Shown piece by piece: positions 55,057-63,571 of a stretch of 64,000 nt of DNA; positions within the stretch are counted from its first letter, which is position 1, and every line of letters starts with the position of its first letter. The stretch lies in assembly GCF_000384815.1 (NCBI RefSeq), contig NZ_ARQF01000021.1:1137673-1201672 (forward strand), given 5' to 3'. Below the pieces are notes generated by a model. That model saw only the letters and a list, made by a program, of their open reading frames with translations, was not told the DNA's origin and made no database searches. The DNA is from Halodesulfovibrio aestuarii DSM 17919 = ATCC 29578. GTDB taxonomy: Bacteria; Desulfobacterota; Desulfovibrionia; Desulfovibrionales; Desulfovibrionaceae. The position numbers and the translations under genes are program-made.

Positions 55057-56613
55057 CTAATGATCCCAGCGCATTTCGGAAATACGGTAGCTGCGTTCCA
55101 GCGAATCGAGGGAGAAGCCGACGATATCATTAGCATAGGCTGCCGAATGAACGTAGGAAACGACCGGAATGGTTGGCATTTCGTCATGCAAGATAGTGCA
55201 GACGGTCTTCACGTGTTCAGCGTACTTTTCCGGAGTAGTTGTTTTTTGAATAGCAGCAAGGGATTTCTGCATGACCGGACTGTTCCAGTTCATAGCCCCC
55301 CAATCGCCACCTTCCGGAGCATAATCCATCAAAATCGAACCGAGAGGATCGGATATCAACCCGTAGTTTCGAGCCATCAAACCCATTTCCAGTGTGCCCT
55401 CATTATGCCCCTGAGGAATCGCGCTGGAATTAGAGACAGCAATATTCAGTTTGATGCCCATTTTTCGCATCTGGTCCTGCAGAGCAGTCGCACACACGGG
55501 TAATTCAGGACGGTCGGAATAGGTGGTCATGGTGAACTCCAAAAGGGAGCCGTCTTTTTCAAGATAACCTTCACTGTTTTCTTTCCAGCCCTGTTTCATC
55601 ATCAACGACTTATAGCTGCCAACGGTTGGATCCGGCTGTTCCAGTGAATCCAGATGCCAGATACCGAGAGCCGGTGGGAATAATTGTTGGGCTGCGGACT
55701 GCTCCTCACGCATAACGGTGAGGGCAATACCCTTGCGATCGAAGCCCTTACTGAGGGCCTTGCGGAGCTCAGGCGTATTCATCCCCGTATGTGTACAATT
55801 CATCTTAATGACAATGGTACGGGGCAACGGGGTCGTTGATACGCGGATTCGGTGGAACCGTTTCAGTCGCTGAAGTGTTACAGGATCAAGAGTAAAGATG
55901 ATATCTGCGTCACCGCTTTGAGCCATGAGTGCGCGTGTTTCGTTTCTGGCGACGGCAAGATATTCGGCGGTTCGAATTTGTGAAACCGATCCCCAGTAGT
56001 CTCTAAATGCCCTGAGCTTGATCTTTTGCGGAAGCTCAAATCGAGTAACCTCGAAGGGACCGGTGGCTATGAGGCGGATCACATCACCGTTATTATCGTA
56101 CGCGGCTGGCGCGAGGATACAGGCTGTATAGTGGGCTACTCCCGAAGCGAGCATAGCGCATGCTTCCGAGAGTTCGAAGATCACGTTATCGCCTTCCGCC
56201 CGTATGGATTTGATGGGCATTTTGCGGAGCATGCCCGGTTTGCCCAAGGATATGTTGAGGGAGTCAGCCACGTTTTGAGGGGTCACTTTCGACTTGTCGT
56301 GGTACCTTGCTCCCTTACGTATGGCGAAAGTCCACGTGAGGCCGTCTTCACTCGTGCTCCAACTTTCAGCCAGACATGGAATCAGGTTCCCGTCGTGGTC
56401 TACGGACGTCAGTGTTTCAACAATTTCCATACGTTGGAAAATAATGCCTGATTTGGCTGGGTCGATGCCTTTAATTTCCCATGGGGCAACGGCTACGAGG
56501 GTGCGTTGGTGGCTTAACGCCGGTTGGGAACCCATCAGTAAGATAAATACCGGAAGTGCTATTACAATGAACAGAGCACTCCATTTGATTTTGAATGAGG
56601 TAGAAAAAGTAAT
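55057..56613 (-). CDS. NikA/DppA-like substrate-binding protein, ATT start proposed
   Basis: A family 5 periplasmic solute-binding protein (about 518 residues): FQRMEIVETLTSVDHDGNLIPCLAESWSTSEDGLTWTFAIRKGARYHD and TGPFEVTRFELPQKIKLRAFRDYWG are typical. The first ATG (56535) would begin inside the signal peptide. Reading further upstream gives a full signal peptide in frame (basic KIKW, then ALFIVIALPVFILL) beginning at an ATT at 56613, with AAGGAGG 8 nt before it. No ATG, GTG, TTG or CTG start lies at that spacing. Nickel or metallophore binding is inferred from the Lar neighbours. Confidence 0.78.
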   Translation of the reverse strand: MTFSTSFKIKWSALFIVIALPVFILLMGSQPALSHQRTLVAVAPWEIKGIDPAKSGIIFQRMEIVETLTSVDHDGNLIPCLAESWSTSEDGLTWTFAIRKGARYHDKSKVTPQNVADSLNISLGKPGMLRKMPIKSIRAEGDNVIFELSEACAMLASGVAHYTACILAPAAYDNNGDVIRLIATGPFEVTRFELPQKIKLRAFRDYWGSVSQIRTAEYLAVARNETRALMAQSGDADIIFTLDPVTLQRLKRFHRIRVSTTPLPRTIVIKMNCTHTGMNTPELRKALSKGFDRKGIALTVMREEQSAAQQLFPPALGIWHLDSLEQPDPTVGSYKSLMMKQGWKENSEGYLEKDGSLLEFTMTTYSDRPELPVCATALQDQMRKMGIKLNIAVSNSSAIPQGHNEGTLEMGLMARNYGLISDPLGSILMDYAPEGGDWGAMNWNSPVMQKSLAAIQKTTTPEKYAEHVKTVCTILHDEMPTIPVVSYVHSAAYANDIVGFSLDSLERSYRISEMRWDH

Positions 56614-56796
56614 TGAAAGACCCTCCTTTGCTCACAGCCGATATATTCGATTGCACGCCTAAATATTACGAAATTCGATTCAGTAACACATTAGATGCAC
56701 TATTTTAAAAAGAGTAACTATGTCAAGGCACAGATCTTAACTGCCCGTCACATTGCAAGATAACTTCCATCATCGCATAAGCGCGGTTAGCAATAA

Positions 56797-56830
56797 AAAG
56801 GCCCCTCGGAGAACACTCCGAGGGGCCTTT
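56797..56830 (-). terminator. Terminator after larB
   Basis: AAAGGCCCCTCGGAG / CTCCGAGGGGCCTTT with an AACA loop, followed by TTATTG on the minus strand; separates larB from the ABC transporter. Confidence 0.88.
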
Positions 56831-56884
56831 CATTTAATTATGGTTAACAACCACGTAAAAAACTTGCTTTGGGCTAACTACTGC

Positions 56885-57631
56885 TTACTCCAACAAGTTA
56901 TTAATCTTACAGGCCGCACAAGCCGCTCCGAATCCGTTATCAATATTGACTACAGAAACACCACTCGCGCAGGAAGTGAGCATCCCGAGCAAGGCAGAAA
57001 GTCCGGAAAATGATGCTCCGTACCCGACTGATGTAGGAACCGCGATTATAGGCTGTGAGACAAGTCCCCCAATAACACTGGCTAATGCCCCTTCCATTCC
57101 GGCAATTACAATAAGCACACTGGCTTTGCGGAGTTGGGGAAGCTTATCCAGAAGGCGGTGGATACCGGCAACGCCTATATCGGAGATAACGGTGGCACGG
57201 CTACCGAACATTTCGCAGGTAACACGGGCCTCCTCCGCAACTGGTAAATCCGAAGTTCCGGCAGTAACAATAACGATCTCTCGTGATTTGAATTTTAGTG
57301 AACCGCGAATCAGGGCTAAGGTACGCCCCAATGCATTATAGCTGACGTCAGGACAGACTGATTGCACATGCGTTGCCATTGCCGGCGAAACCCGTGTAGC
57401 AAGAATGTTTGTGCTGCCGGACACCCCGAGGAAAATATCCCCGACCTGTTCAGGCGTCTTGCCTTCCGCGTAAATCACTTCAGGAAACCCATTGCGCAAC
57501 GAACGGTGCAGGTCAAACTTGGTGTGTCCCAGATCTGCATAAGGCAGGTCACGTAACAGCTCTACACCTTCATCAATATCAACTTTGCCTTCCCTTACTG
57601 CAGACAAGAGTTCCTTTAATTTATTTTCCAT
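56885..57631 (-). CDS. larB: LarB, pyridinium dicarboxylate synthase
   Basis: A 248-residue LarB: N-terminal KLKELLSAVREGKVDIDEGVELLRDLPYADLGHTKFDLHR, then a PurE-like domain with VTAGTSDLPVAEEA and GVAGIHRLLD, ISD. LarB carboxylates and hydrolyses NaAD to start the nickel-pincer nucleotide (NPN) pathway. It follows LarE by 8 nt. Confidence 0.93.
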   Translation of the reverse strand: MENKLKELLSAVREGKVDIDEGVELLRDLPYADLGHTKFDLHRSLRNGFPEVIYAEGKTPEQVGDIFLGVSGSTNILATRVSPAMATHVQSVCPDVSYNALGRTLALIRGSLKFKSREIVIVTAGTSDLPVAEEARVTCEMFGSRATVISDIGVAGIHRLLDKLPQLRKASVLIVIAGMEGALASVIGGLVSQPIIAVPTSVGYGASFSGLSALLGMLTSCASGVSVVNIDNGFGAACAACKINNLLE

Positions 57632-57639
57632 AATTCAAA

Positions 57640-58437
57640 TTATACCGTTTGTTCATTAAGGCTGCCCATACGATAACCAGCCATATCCAATGTGACATGG
57701 CGATATCCCAGCCTCTTGAGATGTGCATCAATCTGACGGCGTACATGTGGTGCAACCAAATCAGGAATTACCTCTTCAGTTACTTCAATACGGGCCAGTT
57801 CTCCATGACTGCGCAACCGGACAGAAGAAAATCCGATAGATTTAAGGAACAACTCCCCTTCTTCAATGCGCCGCAGTTCTGGTTCGTCTACGTCCGTATC
57901 ATGAGGAATACGGGTTAACAGACAAGTTCCGTTCGGCTTGTTCCATGTTGGAAGAGCCTCTTCTTTAGACAACGCCCGAATCTCCTGTTTAGTCAGTCCA
58001 GCATCCTGCAAGGGACTACGGATTCCTAATTCCAGCAAAGCCTTACGCCCCGGACGGTGATCGTCCAGATCATCCATATTGGTTCCGTCCAGAATATGGT
58101 CAATCCCCTCCGCTTCAGCAATACTCTTGAGCTGCAGAAATAGTTCCCGCTTACAAAGGTAGCAGCGTTCTGCCGGATTGTTACGCAATTCCTCAGGGAA
58201 AGACACGTTCACCAGTTCATGACGGACATTCATATCCCGCGCCAGAGCAATTGCCTCTTTCACCTCCGCCTGAGGGGTATACGGGGCAGATAACGTCACA
58301 GCGAACACCTTACCGGGCAAAGCCTGATTTGCGGCATGAAGCAGGAACACACTGTCCACTCCTCCGGAAAAGGCCACAAGAACACGTTCCATAGACCTAA
58401 GATCGGCGAGAAGAGTTTCATATTTATCTCGAGACAT
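57640..58437 (-). CDS. larE: LarE, sulfur transferase of NPN synthesis
   Basis: A 265-residue PP-loop protein: SGGVDS ATP motif in VLVAFSGGVDSVFLL, and the Cys in KPNGTCLLTR lies where Lactiplantibacillus LarE has its sacrificial Cys176. A further CxxC (ERCYLCKREL) lies upstream, but the three-Cys iron-sulfur pattern is not obvious. It thiolates the pyridinium carboxylates. The ATG at 58437 avoids most of the overlap with LarC; ATG 58458 is possible. Confidence 0.9.
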   Translation of the reverse strand: MSRDKYETLLADLRSMERVLVAFSGGVDSVFLLHAANQALPGKVFAVTLSAPYTPQAEVKEAIALARDMNVRHELVNVSFPEELRNNPAERCYLCKRELFLQLKSIAEAEGIDHILDGTNMDDLDDHRPGRKALLELGIRSPLQDAGLTKQEIRALSKEEALPTWNKPNGTCLLTRIPHDTDVDEPELRRIEEGELFLKSIGFSSVRLRSHGELARIEVTEEVIPDLVAPHVRRQIDAHLKRLGYRHVTLDMAGYRMGSLNEQTV

Positions 58438-58447
58438 AGAGCTCTTC

Positions 58448-59731
58448 TCACTTCCCATGCTTATGGATTGCGTCATAGACATCACTGATCGGGATACCGT
58501 TTCGCCGGGCAATCTCTTTGCAATCCTCAAATTCCGGCTTGGAACGGATTACCACGCCATTAAGATGCGTGTGTTTCAAGGTCACCTCGCCCAACGGGAT
58601 CTCAATACGCTCAAAACTTCTTTCCAGCGCGGTCTTATCAACTGAAAGACTTTTTATACCTAATGTGGTTGTGTGTCGAAAAATCAAGTCTTTGAAATAC
58701 TCTTCCTTATCCATACCGCACAAAAGTGAGACGAGGGTGCCCGGCCTGTTTTTCTTCATAAGTATAGGCGTAAAGTACGCATCCATGGCACCATGTTCCA
58801 TGAATATATCCATGGCTTCCCCAAGCATCTCTCCGGTCATGTCGTCTATGTTGCACTGAAGAAGACGGGCTTCTGATTTACCCGAGCACTCCTGCTCCAC
58901 TACAGCCAGATACGCTCTAAGAACATTAGGAAGTCGGGTTTCACTGCGATGCCCTATGCCGTACCCTGTCCTTTGTATTTTCATGACAGGAGAATCGATG
59001 AATCTATCAGTCAGAGAGGCAATAATAGCCGCACCAGTAGGTGTTGTGGCTTCGTGTGTGGTTCCACCGACAGAGATCGGGATATTATGAAGAATTTCAG
59101 ATGTGGCCGGAGCAGGAACAGGCATTACACCATGAACGCAATGGACAACACCGCTGCCCAGTTCCACAGAACGGGCCCAGACACCTTCAACGCCCAAGTT
59201 ATGGTAACAGATAGCCGCGCCGACTATGTCCACAATGGAATCCGTGGCCCCCACCTCATGAAAATGAACCTCATCCACCGGTTTTGCATGCACTTTGGCT
59301 TCGGCTTCGGCAACCTTGCGGAAAATATTGAGACTGGTTTCCTTAACCCTCTCGTCCAATCCACTTTTCATGATAATGGATTTGATATCAGTAAAATTAC
59401 GGTGGGGTTTGTGGGTATGTGCGCAGGAATTTTTTAAGTCTTCCTTCCCATGATGATGGTGAGTGTGCTCATGATGATGGCTGTTTTTGTGCTGCCCATG
59501 AGTATGGTCATGCTCGTGAGCATGGCCCTCGCCGCGCAGATGCACTTCGACCCGTGTGCCATGAATACCTCTTCTGCTATCCTTGGTGATTTCGAGTTCG
59601 AATTCACTATTCAGGTCTAATTTCCCCAGTTCGGAACGCAAAAACTCAGCATCAACACCAAGGTCGATCATGGCTGCCAGATTCATATCGCCGCTGATTC
59701 CGGCAAAACAGTCATAATATAATATTTTCAT
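58448..59731 (-). CDS. larC: LarC, nickel insertase of NPN synthesis
   Basis: A 427-residue LarC in one frame. It begins KILYYDCFAGISGDMNLAAMIDLG and has GATDSIVDIVGAA and DMTGEMLGEAMDIFMEHGAMDAYFTPILMKKNRPG. A His-rich loop near residues 70-110 (AHEHDHTHGQHKNSHHHEHTHH-type) is suited to nickel. In Lactobacillus LarC needs a frameshift; here the two halves are fused without one. First gene of the Lar unit. Confidence 0.92.
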   Translation of the reverse strand: MKILYYDCFAGISGDMNLAAMIDLGVDAEFLRSELGKLDLNSEFELEITKDSRRGIHGTRVEVHLRGEGHAHEHDHTHGQHKNSHHHEHTHHHHGKEDLKNSCAHTHKPHRNFTDIKSIIMKSGLDERVKETSLNIFRKVAEAEAKVHAKPVDEVHFHEVGATDSIVDIVGAAICYHNLGVEGVWARSVELGSGVVHCVHGVMPVPAPATSEILHNIPISVGGTTHEATTPTGAAIIASLTDRFIDSPVMKIQRTGYGIGHRSETRLPNVLRAYLAVVEQECSGKSEARLLQCNIDDMTGEMLGEAMDIFMEHGAMDAYFTPILMKKNRPGTLVSLLCGMDKEEYFKDLIFRHTTTLGIKSLSVDKTALERSFERIEIPLGEVTLKHTHLNGVVIRSKPEFEDCKEIARRNGIPISDVYDAIHKHGK

Positions 59732-59848
59732 TTTGTTATCCGATAATCGTAGCCCATGTCCTCTCCGCTTTTATATAGAAAAATCCGGTAACATACCGTC
59801 TCGCCGGATTGCAGAAATTATAACGCTGAAAAGGACAAAAAAATTATA

Positions 59849-59890
59849 GGCTGACGGAGGAAGATACTCTTGCTGTGCCCCCCGTCAGCC
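59849..59890 (-). terminator. Terminator of the aldo/keto reductase gene
   Basis: GGCTGACGG / CCGTCAGCC stem with a long loop, and ATAATTTTTTTG on the minus strand. Confidence 0.75.
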
Positions 59891-59921
59891 CAGTATATTC
59901 AACTATTATTTTTACATAACG

Positions 59922-61073
59922 CTACGCATTTTCAAGTTCAGTGACGACCCTTTTAAGGACCTCTGGAATATTAATCTGCTGCGGACATTTTTCCAAACAT
60001 TCCCCGCACTCTATACACTGAGACGCAAACCCTGCTTCACGCTGGAGAACTGTACCCGCGGCAAACGATTTATAAAAATGTTTAACGCCTTCCAAGCCTC
60101 CGAACATGTGCAACTTATTGAATAAATCAAAGCAGGTAGGAATCTGGACTGCTGCAGGACATGGCATACAGTATCCACACCCCGTGCAACCGACCTGCAT
60201 AAGTTCCCGATACTTCGTGCTTACCCGGTCAACCAGAGCACACTCTTCTGCCGTAAGGGAATCTGCATGCGCTTCACAGGCAATAGCCATGTTCTGCTTC
60301 ACATGGGACTCAATGTTCATTCCTGAAAGCACCACTGTGACTTCCGGATGATTCCAAACCCAGCGCAGTGCCCATTCAACAGGAGCACGTTTGGTCTGCG
60401 CTTCGTCCCAAATTTCCGCGACAGCCGGAGGCGCAGTAGGAAGACCGAGATTACCACCGCGCAGAGGTTCCATAATAACCACACCCAGATCCTTGGATGC
60501 AGCATATTCCAGCCCCTTGGTTCCTGCCTGAAACTCCTGATCGAGGTAGTTGTACTGAATCTGGCAAAACACCCAAGGGTAACTGTCCACAATACCGTTG
60601 AAATCCTCTGACAGGCCATGGAAGGAAAAACCGGGATTCACGATGCGTCCGTCACGTTGAGCCTGATCAAGAAATTCCTTCACGCCGAGAGCTTCGATCT
60701 TATCCCAGGATGGGCCGCTCAGAGCATGGATCAGATAATAGTCAATATGATCCGTGCCGAGCTTTTCCAACTGAGCATTAAGGAAATTGTCCATATCCTC
60801 ACGGCTGTTAACCATCCAAGTCGGGAGTTTGGTGGCAATTTTTACTTTTTCACGATAGCCGTCACGCAAAGCTTTGCCAAGCAACGGCTCACTTTCTCCG
60901 TTGTGGTACGGCCATGCGGTATCCACATAGTTAACACCATTATCAATAGCTTCGCGGATCTGTGCAATGGCTCGTTTTTCGTCAATTTTTCCATCAACCA
61001 TCGGCAGGCGCATACAGCCGAATCCCAGTGCGGAAAGTTGATCGCCATTCTTGGGCATTGTTCTGTAAAGCAT
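59922..61073 (-). CDS. Aldo/keto reductase with C-terminal 4Fe-4S ferredoxin domain
   Basis: A 383-residue protein. Residues 1-280 are an AKR barrel (YVDTAWPYHNGESEPLLGKAL with the catalytic Tyr and Asp; KIATKLPTW; LIHAL). The C-terminus has cluster ligands CTGCGYCMPC and CIECGECLEKC for one or two 4Fe-4S centres. Oxidoreductases of this type occur in anaerobes; the substrate is unknown. Downstream of the Lar genes but with its own terminator. Confidence 0.88.
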   Translation of the reverse strand: MLYRTMPKNGDQLSALGFGCMRLPMVDGKIDEKRAIAQIREAIDNGVNYVDTAWPYHNGESEPLLGKALRDGYREKVKIATKLPTWMVNSREDMDNFLNAQLEKLGTDHIDYYLIHALSGPSWDKIEALGVKEFLDQAQRDGRIVNPGFSFHGLSEDFNGIVDSYPWVFCQIQYNYLDQEFQAGTKGLEYAASKDLGVVIMEPLRGGNLGLPTAPPAVAEIWDEAQTKRAPVEWALRWVWNHPEVTVVLSGMNIESHVKQNMAIACEAHADSLTAEECALVDRVSTKYRELMQVGCTGCGYCMPCPAAVQIPTCFDLFNKLHMFGGLEGVKHFYKSFAAGTVLQREAGFASQCIECGECLEKCPQQINIPEVLKRVVTELENA

Positions 61074-62044
61074 ATTTTATCTCCTAACTAGTAGTAATTG
61101 CAGAGTATGATATAGAAATGAGGCGAAAGTACGACATACGCCAATAAGGGACATCTATTATGTATCAAGTAACACCAGATTATAATTCAACCTGCCGACA
61201 TCCTGCTTACATTTCTGGCTGTAATTATTGCCACACTTTTAATACGGTTGGAACAGACGATCCTCTGTGCTTTTTACCTGATCCTTCAATCCAACAAATA
61301 GCCTTAAAAATACCATCAATATTAAAGAAGAAAAAACACAAACAGCCACTATCCCATAAAAGAACAGTAGCTGACAATCGCTGATATTTGTATTTTCTAT
61401 TTTTGCCCAATACAATAAAAAACGACATGGAGATAAACAGCAACACTATCCATGTCATGTCTTAAATGCACCCTAACAGAACTGAGCCTACAAAAATAGA
61501 TGCACTAAAGCACTGTTGTATTGAATCAGACAATAACTACAGGCGAAGCTGACTTGCATCAGGTTGTTGAACAACATCATGTACTGAAGTGGCACCTTCT
61601 GTGATCGAATTTACCGCTTCAAAACTAAATGCAACCAGATAACAGTTGCCGATCATCGTATCCTCATGAAGTTATCGACTTTAACTCAAGAACGTCTACG
61701 AAACTAGGGGCGATTCAAACATCACTTCGTATTGACAATCAAACATTTTGCAACGCTATCTATTCATATCCTTCCACTCCTTATTGTCCCCCCCATGCGG
61801 AAAAGTTACCCGCACATAGCTAGTTACCACCTTCAACATCAACCGTATTTAAGCGCTACGCCGCCTCCACACTCTTCAAGCAATGCCAAAGCTACATTCT
61901 GCTTCTTCCCAAAAACCAGTGTGCTAGCCGGAAATTTATTAATTTGTTAACAGGTTAAAAAACACAGTTCTTCTTGCATCGCTTACCTGCCTTCTAAATT
62001 GGAATACTTCCCGCTCTCCTCAAAAAACTCATCCCAAAAAAGCC
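61074..62044. other. Gene-poor intergenic region
   Basis: About 970 bp with no gene I can support. A minus-strand frame of 37 codons at about 61541-61661 (VAFSFEAVNSITEGATSVHDVVQQP) looks protein-like and may be a remnant. A plus-strand frame at 61160 and a minus-strand one at 61225 overlap and are probably chance. Confidence 0.4.
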
Positions 62045-62056
62045 ATGAGAATAGAC

Positions 62057-62833
62057 ATGAAAAAACTAACCCTTGCGTTACTTCTTTTTGTTTTCCCTTT
62101 TACTGCACATGCTCAAACAACTTTTACAATATCTCCTAAGGCCATTTACTTTTCGTATCACGAGCAGGTAATGGATGAGACTGGCTACCTTGCCGGAATA
62201 AATACTGGACTTACACATACAACCAATCAGGGATATTTCTTTGGTCTTGAAGCAGAAGGATTAGGCGGGGAATTACGTTATGAAGGGAAGTACTCTGATG
62301 GCACGGGTCTCAGTTGCGATACCCACGACTTTTTGTTTCAGGGTACGGCTGCTGTAGGAAAAGAATTCACTATTTCATCCTGGCAGTTAACTCCGTATAC
62401 AGGCCTCAAATACCGCTACTGGCGGGACAACATCATTACTGAGGGAGGCTATCTACGCCAGATTAGCCAGTTCTACCTTCCTGTCGGCTTGACTGCACAA
62501 TATGACCTTGATGACAGTTGGAACGTAAAAGTAAAAATGGAAGGTTCGTTGTTACTAGCCGGAAGGGTGTATTCAAATTTGAGTGACGCCGGAAGTATGT
62601 ACTCCGACATAACAAACCACCAAAGCTTTGGCAGTGGTGTCGGAGCGCGCATCTCAACAACATTGCAAAAGAATTTGGGAAGTTACATTCTCGGAATTTC
62701 ACCGTATTTCGAATGGTATGAAGTTAAAACATCTAAAAAGGCATCAAGCCAGATTGGCGATCAACCAGCAAAATTTATTGAGCCACATAACACAACATGG
62801 ATGCTCGGCCTATCTTGTAGCCTATCCTTCTAA
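62057..62833 (+). CDS. Outer-membrane beta-barrel-type protein
   Basis: A 258-residue protein with signal peptide (KKLTLALLLFVFPFTAHA-Q) and amphipathic strands with aromatic residues at the ends (YLAGINTGLTHTTNQGYFFGLEAEG, LTPYTGLKYRYWRD, GLSCSLSF with terminal Phe). About ten strands, like small OmpA/OmpW-type barrels. ATG 62057 is chosen; 62045 is a second option. Transcribed alone. Confidence 0.72.
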   Translation: MKKLTLALLLFVFPFTAHAQTTFTISPKAIYFSYHEQVMDETGYLAGINTGLTHTTNQGYFFGLEAEGLGGELRYEGKYSDGTGLSCDTHDFLFQGTAAVGKEFTISSWQLTPYTGLKYRYWRDNIITEGGYLRQISQFYLPVGLTAQYDLDDSWNVKVKMEGSLLLAGRVYSNLSDAGSMYSDITNHQSFGSGVGARISTTLQKNLGSYILGISPYFEWYEVKTSKKASSQIGDQPAKFIEPHNTTWMLGLSCSLSF

Positions 62834-63212
62834 CGCCCCTCTATAAGGGGTAATCCCCTCCGGAAAGGGAACTCGCTGGGACAACGCCGTCGCAGAGTCT
62901 TTTTTCACACAGTCAAAAATCAACTGATCCGTCACAGGAAATTTAACACCAAGCATGAAGCCGACTTGGCTCTATTTAATCGAGGCGTACTACAATCGAA
63001 GACGGCGAGATTCGAGCATAGGATGGGAGTCTCCAGTTAAATATGGATACCGTAATGAACAGTATGACCTTGAGGCTTAACTTGGTGTCCACATTTTTGT
63101 TGTAGGATCAGTCAGTGCCTTATTAAATGCAACTATCGTCATTAAAATTCTCCAGCTCTTTCCTAGTCTTCAATTTGACAAGAAAGCAAACAAAATTAGT
63201 CGACACATCTAA
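62834..63212. other. Gap with IS3-type transposase remnant
   Basis: No intact gene. It begins with a small GGGG/CCCC hairpin at about 62848, then the IS3-type remnant at 62951-63110. Confidence 0.5.
62951..63110 (+). pseudogene. IS3-family transposase (OrfB) 3' remnant
   Basis: The first frame reads KHEADLALF (62951-62977); after a +1 shift the other reads YLIEAYYNRRRRDSSIGWESP to a TAA at 63078. This is the Rve-domain end of IS3 transposases (YIExYYNxxRRHSxLGYxSP). It is followed by TTGGTGTCCAC, as in the ends of many IS3 elements. No intact OrfA/OrfB remains. Confidence 0.75.
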
Positions 63213-63563
63213 TTACTCTTCCAAATCATTTTCATATTCAGCTAGCAACCAATCCCATTCCGGAAGTGCCCCAAAATTATTATACATACTTTCTTCAATC
63301 TTTTTTTTATCAACCTTGTCCAACAAAATAATATAATTTTCCTTTTCAAACTCTTTAATCAAAAGCTTATGTAACTCTCCATATATAGAATAGTTAAGAA
63401 CCCCCTCCCAACTTTCAACAATCCCATACTTTTCTTCAATCTCTTCATAAAGGCTCCATAATTTTGGGCTATATCTAGATTCTCCAGCTCCTACACAATC
63501 ATCAACCACTATTTGATTTGGCCAATAACTGGCTACCTTTTCAAACATTTCAGAAAATTTCAT
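63213..63563 (-). CDS. Immunity-like acidic protein, 116 aa
   Basis: An acidic, helical 116-residue protein (KFSEMFEKVASYWPNQIVVDDC, LLDKVDKKKIEESM, ALPEWDWLLAEYENDLEE) with an AT-rich coding sequence, preceded by GGAGAAG. It starts 9 nt after the stop of a protein that runs off the window. This order and composition fit a toxin-immunity pair of the polymorphic-toxin type, but I do not recognise an immunity family. Confidence 0.6.
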   Translation of the reverse strand: MKFSEMFEKVASYWPNQIVVDDCVGAGESRYSPKLWSLYEEIEEKYGIVESWEGVLNYSIYGELHKLLIKEFEKENYIILLDKVDKKKIEESMYNNFGALPEWDWLLAEYENDLEE

Positions 63564-63571
63564 TTCTTCTC

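Noticed and set aside
61160..61458. Two opposite overlapping short frames in the 61-62 kb gap
   Set aside because: Mutually exclusive, no ribosome site on either, low complexity (Phe- or Lys-rich).
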